Positions 57,770 to 64,000 of a stretch of 64,000 nucleotides of DNA are shown piece after piece. The stretch covers positions 62,001 to 126,000 of the forward strand of contig NZ_JAGGKQ010000004.1 of the NCBI RefSeq assembly GCF_017873815.1. Direction: 5' to 3'. Both the position numbers and the translations under genes were made by a program. This DNA is from Halorubrum alkaliphilum. GTDB lineage: Archaea; Halobacteriota; Halobacteria; Halobacteriales; Haloferacaceae. Below the pieces are notes generated by a model. The model was not told the DNA's origin. It made no database searches and was given only the letters and a program-made list of their open reading frames with translations. Positions within the stretch are counted from its first letter, which is position 1; every line of letters starts with the position of its first letter.

Positions 57770-59941
57770 CTAGGTCCCCGCCTCCAGTGCCTCGATCAAC
57801 AGCTCCGCGACGTCGACGATCTCGACCGCGTCCTCGAACCCGCCGGTCTTCCGACCGTCCTCGAACATCGTCGTACACATCGGGCAGGCGACGACGAACT
57901 TCTCGACCGCGTTGCCCGCGGCGGTGTCCTCCACCGCCTCGCGGAGCCGCTCCTCGCTCGGTTTTACCGCCTCGTCGTGCTCGGTCCAGAGTCCGCCGCC
58001 GCCGCCGCCACAACAGAAGGAGCTCTCGCGGGAGCGCGGCATCTCGTGGAGGTCGGCACCCGTCGCTTCGATCAGCTCGCGGGGGGCCTCGTACTCGTCG
58101 TTGTAGCGACCGAGGTGACACGGGTCGTGATAGGTGACGGTGTAATCGAGCTCGTCGCCCGACAGATCGAGCCGGCCGTCCGCGACGAGCTCCTCGACCA
58201 CCTGCGTCCAGTGGAACACGTCGATCTCGCCGTCCGGGTTCCACGGCTCCTCGCGGTCGAACGGCATCATCGGGTCGTCCGCGAACTCCGCGAAGTCGAC
58301 CTCGGGGTACTCGTGTTTCATCGTGTTGTACGAGTGGGGGTCCGTACAGACGATCGAGTCGAACTCGCAGTCGGCGAACGTCTCGACGTGGTGGCCGGCG
58401 AGTTCGAGATAGAGGAACTCCTCCCCGATCCGGCGGATGTCGTTGCCGTCGGTCTTCTCGTCGTCGAAGAGGATCCCGAACGACACGTCAGCTTCGTCGA
58501 ACAGCCGGGCGAGCGCGCGGGCGACCTTCTTGTTCCGGTCGTCGAAACTCGGATAGTCGCCGACGTACCAGAGGTACTCCACCTCTTGTTCTCGGGCGTC
58601 GTTGAGCTCGAAATCGAGCCCGTCAGCCCAGTCGGCGCGGGTCGCCTGCGACTCGCCGAACGAGTTCCCCTTTTGCATCACGTCTTGGAACATGTCCTGT
58701 AGATGCGAGTCGACTGCCCCCTCGTCGACAAGCTGACGGTTCATTTTGGTGAACGAGGTGAGGTGTTCGATGTCGACGGGACAGGCGTCCATGCAGGCCA
58801 TACAGGACATACACGACTCCATCGACTCCGCGGCGATCACGCCGCCCTCGTCAGCGACAATGGGAACTGTTCCACCGTCGGAGGTGGCCACGCCACCGTC
58901 AGTCGCAACTGACCCGCCGCGTCCGACCACCGGATCGTCGCTGATCGACTCGCGGTACGCCTTCAGGTCGAGGATCACGTCGCGCGGGTCGAGGTTCCGG
59001 CCCACGGTATCGGCGGGACACGCCGAGGTACACCGGCCACACTTCGTACAGGCGTCCCCGTCCATCAGCTCCTTCCAAGTGAAGTCCTCGATGGATTCGG
59101 CGTTGGTGTGATCGAGATCGGCGGGGACGTTGGGGAGCCGCGCGCCGGCCCGCTCGTCGCGGGCGACGACGTTCGCGAACGAGGAGATCATGTGGAACGG
59201 CTTCGCGTACGGGATCCACGCGATGAACGCGAACGCCAGCAGCGAGTGATGCCACCAGATCACGCCGTAGGCGGCCTCCGCGCCGGCCTGCGTGACTCCC
59301 GCCCACTGGAAGGCGTTCGCCATCGCCATCCCGACGAACGAGACGGTCTCACCTGCGCGTTCGGGCTGGCCAACGATCCCGACCGCCTGAACGAGGAATC
59401 CGCCGACGCCGAGCAGAAACAGCGTCCAGACGAACGCGTCGTCCTCCAACGAGGTGTGTTTCCCCCACAGCCGGCCCTCGCGGTTCCGGTAGCGCTTATA
59501 TATCGCCATCCCGACGCCGACGACGAACAGCAGGCCGAACGCGTCGACGACGAACTGGTAGGCGAGATAGAAGTCGCCGACCCAGAACGACTCGCCGGCG
59601 AGCGGGCGATACACGTCGATGTCGAAGCCGAGAATGGCAGTCGCGACCACGAGGACGAGAAACCCCCACAGGACGAACGTGTGCATGATCCCGGCGTACA
59701 GGTCGCGGTCGTACTGGTTCTCGTTCGAGAGGACGGTCTTCGTCGCCGAGCGGATCCGACCCGGGAGGTCCGACAGCCGGTCCCGGGGATCCGCACGTCC
59801 CCGGGAGTACGCCGCGAAGCGGGCGTACACGCCGTAGAGGAACACGAGGATCGCGACCGCGGCGAGCCAGTAGAAGGCAGCCTTCCCGACCGGACCGATG
59901 GTCCAGAACGTCTCCCGGGTGGCCGCCTGTAGGAGCGTCAT
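57770..59941 (-). CDS. Membrane Fe-S oxidoreductase (EtfD/HdrD-like)
   Basis: 723 aa. The N-terminal 270 residues have about six membrane helices of the nitrate-reductase-gamma type (AAVAILVFLYGVYARFAAYS, TFVLWGFLVLVVATAILGFD). Then two 4Fe-4S motifs, CTKCGRCTSACPADTVG and CMSCMACMDACPVDIEH, and a C-terminal pair of cysteine-rich CCG domains (YHDPCHLGRYN, SFCCGGGGGGLW). This is the design of ETF:quinone oxidoreductase EtfD and HdrD-like proteins, passing electrons from ETF (fatty-acid oxidation) to menaquinone. TATA ttttaac at about 59968 supports a leaderless start. Confidence 0.88.
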   Translation of the reverse strand: MTLLQAATRETFWTIGPVGKAAFYWLAAVAILVFLYGVYARFAAYSRGRADPRDRLSDLPGRIRSATKTVLSNENQYDRDLYAGIMHTFVLWGFLVLVVATAILGFDIDVYRPLAGESFWVGDFYLAYQFVVDAFGLLFVVGVGMAIYKRYRNREGRLWGKHTSLEDDAFVWTLFLLGVGGFLVQAVGIVGQPERAGETVSFVGMAMANAFQWAGVTQAGAEAAYGVIWWHHSLLAFAFIAWIPYAKPFHMISSFANVVARDERAGARLPNVPADLDHTNAESIEDFTWKELMDGDACTKCGRCTSACPADTVGRNLDPRDVILDLKAYRESISDDPVVGRGGSVATDGGVATSDGGTVPIVADEGGVIAAESMESCMSCMACMDACPVDIEHLTSFTKMNRQLVDEGAVDSHLQDMFQDVMQKGNSFGESQATRADWADGLDFELNDAREQEVEYLWYVGDYPSFDDRNKKVARALARLFDEADVSFGILFDDEKTDGNDIRRIGEEFLYLELAGHHVETFADCEFDSIVCTDPHSYNTMKHEYPEVDFAEFADDPMMPFDREEPWNPDGEIDVFHWTQVVEELVADGRLDLSGDELDYTVTYHDPCHLGRYNDEYEAPRELIEATGADLHEMPRSRESSFCCGGGGGGLWTEHDEAVKPSEERLREAVEDTAAGNAVEKFVVACPMCTTMFEDGRKTGGFEDAVEIVDVAELLIEALEAGT

Positions 59942-60188
59942 GATCGATCAGGTGGGTAGGTTCGGGTTAAAACTTGCCACAATACGAAGCGAGTGGTCGA
60001 TCGGTTCCGTCCGCGAGGTGATCCACCGACCGAACGCCGGAGGGCGGTGAAATACGGCACGGTCGAAACGGGTCCAAGCGAGCCGAAGTAGTTAACGCTC
60101 ATCCGCGTAAGGACCCTTCATTTTGCTTCGTTGAATCCCTATTATTCAGACATAAAATAGGATGAAACAGCCGATCGCTGAAGAGTGC

Positions 60189-60425
60189 TTATTCGTCGCT
60201 TCCGGTGGCCCAGTCAGGTGTCGGAAGAGACGTATTTGCTGTAATTATCGCAATCAGAGCCGAAATCAAAACAAATAGTATCCCGATTATGGCTAACCCA
60301 GTAGGATCAATTTGTCCGGGCGCTGTAACTAGTAAACCCCCGAAATACTGTAACAGCGCGATGATGACAACAACAACGACTGCCGATGTAAAGAGCTCTC
60401 TTATATCGAGTTTGGGGATCTTCAT
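60189..60425 (-). CDS. 78-aa two-helix membrane protein
   Basis: MKIPKLDIRELFTSAVVVVV then helices AVVVVVIIALLQYFGGLLV and LAIIGILFVLISALIAIITA, with tail SLPTPDWATGSDE. The gene and its flanks (59942-60560) are clearly AT-richer than neighbours, suggesting acquisition. No family recognised. The 247 bp on its left holds only the promoter of the Fe-S oxidoreductase. Confidence 0.65.
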   Translation of the reverse strand: MKIPKLDIRELFTSAVVVVVIIALLQYFGGLLVTAPGQIDPTGLAIIGILFVLISALIAIITANTSLPTPDWATGSDE

Positions 60426-60558
60426 ATATCCGAATTTAATATCACATCATCTCAAACTTTCGGACGGCTGAATACCAATAAACTCGGTAAATCACCTGTA
60501 TTGACCACTGTGAGATCAACGTATATCGCTTGCTGCGGATCTCAACAGAGCCGTGTAT

Positions 60559-61272
60559 TTATATACTGGCCATCGTCGCGACCGCAAACAAACCCACCCC
60601 GACCGCCGTCACCGCGTAGTCACCCCGACCGAACGAGAGCCGGGGGAGCGTCGGGTTCCACGCGAAACACCGGGCGTTCAGCGCGGTTCCAAGTCGGTCG
60701 GCGCGCCCGAACGCCCGGTTTATGCCGCCGACGGCGACGAGACGCATCCGGTCTCGGAGAGGGCGCTCGCCACCGGCCCGCGCGTGTATCGCCTCCCGCG
60801 TCGCGAGCAGATCGCGTTTCAACAGCGGAAGAAATCGGAAGACGAGCGCGACGCCGACTCCGAGGAACTGGCCGGGCTTTCCGGGGATCGCCCACTGGAT
60901 CGCCGCCCGCGAGTCCCGCACCGGTGTCGATCTGACGTACGCCGCGGCCACGACGAGGACGAGCAGGACCCGATAGCTCGCGAGCGTCGTGTCGCGGGCA
61001 CGGTCGAGTCGGAACCACGGCTCGCCGAGCGTCGCCCCGGCGACGAGGGGGGCGACGAGCAGGAACGGTACCGCGAACCGGTATCCCCACAGGTCCCGCG
61101 GGCCGCCCTCGGCCGACAGCAGCGATCCGACGGCGACGACCGTCAGCGCGGCGAGCCCGCGGGGCGTCGTGTACGCGTAGGCCGCAGCCGCGAACGCGGC
61201 CTGAACGAGCAGTTTCGAGCGGGGATCCAGCCGGTGAGCGAGCGAGTCCCCGGGGACGTACGCGAGCGTCAC
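60559..61272 (-). CDS. ecfT: ECF transporter transmembrane subunit EcfT (biotin system)
   Basis: 237 aa. Opens with AYVPGDSLAHRLDPRSKLLV, the family N-terminus, has five hydrophobic segments, and the coupling-helix region LVFRFLPLLKRDLLATREAI then HARAGGERPLRDRM, including an Ala-Arg-Gly-like motif that contacts the ATPases. Energises uptake by the BioY S component. ATG overlaps the EcfA stop by 4 bp. Confidence 0.92.
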   Translation of the reverse strand: MTLAYVPGDSLAHRLDPRSKLLVQAAFAAAAYAYTTPRGLAALTVVAVGSLLSAEGGPRDLWGYRFAVPFLLVAPLVAGATLGEPWFRLDRARDTTLASYRVLLVLVVAAAYVRSTPVRDSRAAIQWAIPGKPGQFLGVGVALVFRFLPLLKRDLLATREAIHARAGGERPLRDRMRLVAVGGINRAFGRADRLGTALNARCFAWNPTLPRLSFGRGDYAVTAVGVGLFAVATMASI

Positions 61273-62123
61273 GGCGACCCCGACCCGGTTTTAGGGGAGC
61301 CCGACCCGTCTCTGTGAGGTCCTGATCCGCCTCCGCGAGGCTCCGACCCGCCTTCACCGGCTCCCGACTCGTCCTTGGGTGCGCAGCTCTCCGGCACGCG
61401 CACGTCGAGTCCGGAAAGCGTCCCGACCGCTTCGGCGGGCGGCGCGTCGACGACGACCCGGCCGCGGGAGAGTCCGACGACGCGGTCGGCGAGGTCGATC
61501 ACGTCACGCAGGTCGTGGGTGACGACGACGACGCTCGTCCCCTCACGATGAAGCGCCCGGAGCCGATCGACGACCGACCGGCGGGCCGGCTCGTCGAGCC
61601 CGGTGAACGGCTCGTCGAGGACGAGATGGTCGGGCTCCATCGCGAGCGCGCCGGCGATGGCGACGCGCTCGCGCTCGCCGCCGGAGAGCGTCTCGACTCG
61701 CTCGTCAGCGCGACCGCTCATGTTCACGGCCGCCAGCGCCTCCTCGACCCGCCGGTCGATCTCGGCGTGAGAGCGTCCGAGGTTCTCCGGACCGAACGCG
61801 ACGTCGCCCCCGACAGTCGCAGCGACGATCTGGTCGCGTGGGTCCTGAAACACCATTCCCACCGTGGTTCGGGCCGCAACGAGGTCCTCGCCGACGGAAG
61901 TTCCGTTGACCGCGACCTCCCCGTCGTCGGGCCTCACGAGCCCGTTGAACGTCCTGACGAGCGTCGTCTTTCCCGAGCCGTTCGCGCCGGCGACGACGAG
62001 GAACTCGCCGTCAGGGATCGACACGGAGACGTCGTCGACGGCGACGACGCCGTCGGATCCGTCTCCCGTCGATCTACCGCCTCCACTCTCGTACCGACAA
62101 GTGACGCCGTCGACCTCGATCAC
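61269..62123 (-). CDS. ecfA: ECF transporter ATP-binding subunit EcfA
   Basis: 284 aa from GTG 62123 (IEVDGVTCRYESGGGRSTGD). Walker A VVAGANGSGKTTLVRTFNGL, Q-loop VGMVFQDPRDQIVAATV, signature LSGGERERVAIAGALA, Walker B DHLVLDEPFTGLDE, His switch VVVVTHDLRDV. The C-terminal 45 residues are a Gly/Ser-rich disordered tail. As the only ATPase in the operon it probably homodimerises. 29 bp after bioY. Confidence 0.93.
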   Translation of the reverse strand: MIEVDGVTCRYESGGGRSTGDGSDGVVAVDDVSVSIPDGEFLVVAGANGSGKTTLVRTFNGLVRPDDGEVAVNGTSVGEDLVAARTTVGMVFQDPRDQIVAATVGGDVAFGPENLGRSHAEIDRRVEEALAAVNMSGRADERVETLSGGERERVAIAGALAMEPDHLVLDEPFTGLDEPARRSVVDRLRALHREGTSVVVVTHDLRDVIDLADRVVGLSRGRVVVDAPPAEAVGTLSGLDVRVPESCAPKDESGAGEGGSEPRGGGSGPHRDGSGSPKTGSGSP

Positions 62124-62152
62124 AAGCGCCCTCCGAGACTGCTCATCGGAAC

Positions 62153-62737
62153 TCAGTTCGCGGCGATCGCGTCCGACCGGACGACGCCGACCGCCGCGGC
62201 CATCTTCACCGCCTCGAACGGGATGAAGGCGAGCGCGCCGGTGAGGAACGCCTCCACGAGGGTGAGTTCGAGGACGACCGCGAACCCGACGACGCCGAAC
62301 GCGTAGATGACGGCGGTACCGGCGACCATCGCGCCGACCAGCCGTGGGAGACCGACGGTGTCGATGTCGCGGAGCGTCACGCCGCCGTGGACGACGAATC
62401 CGATGAGCGCCGCGGCGAACGGGTACGACCAGAGATAGCCGAGGGTCGGCTCCGCGAGCAGCACGCCGAGACCGCCCGTCCCCGCAGAGAAAACGGGCGC
62501 GCCGATCGCGCCGGCCGCGAGATAGAGCACGAGCGCGCCGCCGCCCCACACCGGCCCGAGGAAGATCCCGGCGAGGAACACGCCGAGCACCTGGAGGGTG
62601 ATGGGCGACGCCGAGAACGGGTGGGGAAACGAGACGTACGCGAACGCGCCGACGAGGGCGGCGAAAAGCGCCGCGCGGGCGACGTTCGTTGCGGCTTCAT
62701 CGCCGACGAGATCGACCGATTCCGTTCGTGTCGACAT
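62153..62737 (-). CDS. bioY: Biotin transporter BioY (ECF S component)
   Basis: 194 aa from ATG 62737 (MSTRTESVDLVGDEAATNVA). Six hydrophobic helices with BioY hallmarks: PFSASPITLQVLGVFLAGIF, GPVWGGGALVLYLAAGAIGA and PVFSAGTGGLGVLLAEPTLG, then LGYLWSYPFAAALIGFV. Binds biotin in the membrane; first gene of bioY-ecfA-ecfT. A BirA-like operator covers its promoter. Confidence 0.94.
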   Translation of the reverse strand: MSTRTESVDLVGDEAATNVARAALFAALVGAFAYVSFPHPFSASPITLQVLGVFLAGIFLGPVWGGGALVLYLAAGAIGAPVFSAGTGGLGVLLAEPTLGYLWSYPFAAALIGFVVHGGVTLRDIDTVGLPRLVGAMVAGTAVIYAFGVVGFAVVLELTLVEAFLTGALAFIPFEAVKMAAAVGVVRSDAIAAN

Positions 62738-62751
62738 GTCGTTCGTTCTCA

Positions 62752-62781
62752 CGTAAACCAACTTCAGTGTACTGGTTTACG
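62752..62781. promoter_or_regulatory. BirA-type biotin operator upstream of bioY
   Basis: cgtaaacca (62752-62760), 12-nt spacer, tggtttacg (62773-62781): a perfect 9-bp inverted repeat whose gtaaacc...ggtttac core (14-nt spacing) closely resembles the BirA operator upstream of bacterial bio genes. It lies 15-44 nt before the bioY ATG, exactly over the expected TATA/start region, so binding would block transcription. Confidence 0.7.
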
Positions 62782-62884
62782 ACGTTGCCGCGGGAGCGGC
62801 TTCGAACTGCTCCCGGGAGCACGATCGACTACGAAGGGACCCAACGACACGTTTTTTCAGTCCGAGTCCGTATGTACCGAACGT

Positions 62885-63514
62885 ATGGACGAGAAGACCG
62901 AGAACCTCCGAGACCTCTTCGTCGACGCGACTGGGTCCGAGACGGTGACCGAGCACCAAGCGGAGTCGCCCGGGAGCCTCACCGACCGCGACGACGACGC
63001 GGTCGCCGCCCGCGTCGCCGAACTCGTGTCGGCGATGCGGGACCGGTACGGGTTCGACGCCGGGCTCGACGACGCGGGCTACTGTCGCGTGGTCCGCGGC
63101 TTCTTCGGCGACGAGGACGACGCGGCGATCGCCGCGGATCTGGCGGACGGGACGGGATCCATCGATCCCGGGACGGTCCGTGACGCGCGGCTCGATCTTC
63201 ACCTCGTCGACGACGACGACCGCGACTCGCCCTTCGAGTACGCGGCGTTGAAACGGATGGTTGCCGCGGACCGCGACCGCGACCGCGACCGCGACGAGAT
63301 GGCGAACGAGTTCGACGTCGACCCCGATACCGTCGAGGAGTACGCCGCGGTCGCCCGCGCGGATCTCGCATCGACCCGGGCGAACGACCGGTTCCGTGAC
63401 GAGTTCCGGGACCTGCTGACCGACGCGGAGATCGAGGGGTCACATGCGAGCGACGCCCGCGAGGACGGTCTCCGGGAGGCGACGGAGGACATCGAGACCG
63501 ACGTTTCCTTATAA
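62885..63514 (+). CDS. Conditioned-medium-induced protein 4-like haloarchaeal protein
   Basis: 209 aa. MDEKTENLRDLFVDATGSET opening, then FDAGLDDAGYCRVVRGFFGD and FDVDPDTVEEYAAVARADLA; the middle has a run of Asp-Arg repeats (DRDRDRDRDE) coded by a 6-bp repeat near 63269-63294. Matches my recollection of the haloarchaeal family named after induction by conditioned medium; function unknown. The second helical half looks HTH-like. Confidence 0.65.
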   Translation: MDEKTENLRDLFVDATGSETVTEHQAESPGSLTDRDDDAVAARVAELVSAMRDRYGFDAGLDDAGYCRVVRGFFGDEDDAAIAADLADGTGSIDPGTVRDARLDLHLVDDDDRDSPFEYAALKRMVAADRDRDRDRDEMANEFDVDPDTVEEYAAVARADLASTRANDRFRDEFRDLLTDAEIEGSHASDAREDGLREATEDIETDVSL

Positions 63515-63586
63515 ATCTGCTCGACCCGTTTATATACCCTCGCGGGCCTCCGCAGTCCGTGAGCGGCGGCATCTCCGCCTGAATCC

Positions 63587-63593
63587 TTATATA
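63587..63593 (+). promoter_or_regulatory. TATA box of the Cas4/RecB-like gene
   Basis: ttatata centred 27 nt upstream of the ATG at 63617; predicts a leaderless mRNA. Confidence 0.7.
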
Positions 63594-63616
63594 CGAACCC
63601 GGAACGATCCCGGTAC

Positions 63617-64000
63617 ATGACTCCGTTCAGCGACCTCGCGGCCGCCGCGTACTGCCCGCGGCAGCTGTACTATCGGCGGCAGGAGTCGGACCGCGGCGTT
63701 TCCGAGACGGCCCGCGAGCGGATCGATCTGGCGTTTCGCTATCCTGAGTTGGTGGACGCGTCCGACGCGACGCTCCGGCGACTCCCGATCCGTCGTTCGC
63801 CGGCCGCCTATCGTCGCAACCTCGCGCGGCTTCGAAACCGACCCGTGTACGATCGCCTCGTCGATCCGGTCAAGGAGCGCGCGTTTCTCTCTGGACGCGA
63901 CTGTCACGGGATCGCACACAAGCTGATCGCCGGCCCCGACGACGGTCCGCCGGTACCGGTCCTCTGCTCGCCCGGTGAACCGCCCGAGAACGGCGTCTGG
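63617..64000 (+). CDS. Cas4/RecB-like nuclease, 3' end outside the window
   Basis: First 128 residues only. MTPFSDLAAAAYCPRQLYYR carries the N-terminal Cys (YCPRQLYY) that starts the Fe-S cluster of Cas4/AddB-like nucleases; GRDCHGIAHKLIAGPDDGPP follows and may enter the RecB-like core. The catalytic motifs and the C-terminal Cys cluster lie beyond the window. No other cas gene or CRISPR array is visible, so it may be a solo Cas4-type exonuclease. Confidence 0.75.
   Translation, partial: MTPFSDLAAAAYCPRQLYYRRQESDRGVSETARERIDLAFRYPELVDASDATLRRLPIRRSPAAYRRNLARLRNRPVYDRLVDPVKERAFLSGRDCHGIAHKLIAGPDDGPPVPVLCSPGEPPENGVW

Noticed and set aside
63269-63300. Short gaccgc tandem repeat as a regulatory repeat
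   Set aside because: It lies in frame in a coding region and simply encodes an Asp-Arg run.
63617-64000. CRISPR-Cas locus inferred from the Cas4-like gene
   Set aside because: No repeats, cas1, cas2 or effector genes within the window; solo Cas4-like nucleases are common in haloarchaea.

Overview
The window is chromosomal DNA from a haloarchaeon, most probably a Halorubrum-like species. The basis for this is high GC, strongly acidic predicted proteins, archaeal information-processing genes (group II chaperonin, MCM, archaeal-type PheRS, Hjc, RIO1, Dim2-like KH protein), and TATA boxes about 27 nt upstream of many start codons, which indicates leaderless mRNAs. The genus is an inference from gene content and style, not a database result.

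Layout. 1-14 kb: end of an HTH protein gene, an M20 peptidase, tRNA-Lys(TTT) followed by a 500-bp array of repeats of the tRNA 3' end, a thermosome subunit, the rio1/KH ribosome-biogenesis pair divergent from a DUF460-type protein, tyrS, a NucS-N-domain/zinc-ribbon protein, a structured intergenic repeat (copy A), a Ski2-like helicase and a TRAM protein. 14-23.6 kb: the replicative helicase gene mcm, split by two inteins (473 and 647 aa), followed by a tightly packed run of haloarchaea-type unknown genes ending in a MinD/ParA-like ATPase and a catalytically degenerate M48-like membrane protein. 23.6-38.4 kb: pheST preceded by a short ORF ending DAFGAFFR with strong hairpins behind it, an M29 aminopeptidase, structured repeat copy B, pepF, rimI, a PAS histidine kinase, and a COG1361-like/MMPL export pair divergent from a TetR regulator.

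38.5-54 kb is accessory DNA at tRNA-Arg(CCG). A roughly 14-kb provirus lies between a 13-bp sequence at the tRNA 3' end and a copy next to the integrase. Its minus-strand block (small membrane protein, Tat-exported spike, two membrane proteins, ATPase) has the conserved gene order of pleolipoviruses, and its zinc-ribbon/acidic/integrase operon recalls temperate pleolipovirus SNJ2. Cargo includes two orphan DNA methyltransferases, a PD-(D/E)XK-like nuclease and a type IV pilin. Beyond the integrase-proximal att copy lies a second, smaller insertion carrying a Doc/Fic toxin with a tiny partner. It is bounded by a 196-bp direct repeat, each copy starting with the att core, and next to it is the decayed 3' end of another integrase. 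This suggests repeated integration at one tRNA.

54-64 kb returns to ordinary chromosome: cspA, hjc, a SWIM zinc-finger protein, small membrane/regulator genes, an EtfD/HdrD-like membrane Fe-S oxidoreductase, a complete biotin ECF transporter (bioY-ecfA-ecfT) with a BirA-like inverted repeat over its promoter, a conditioned-medium-induced-protein-like gene and the start of a Cas4/RecB-like nuclease cut by the window end. No rRNA, no CRISPR array and no intact transposase were seen.
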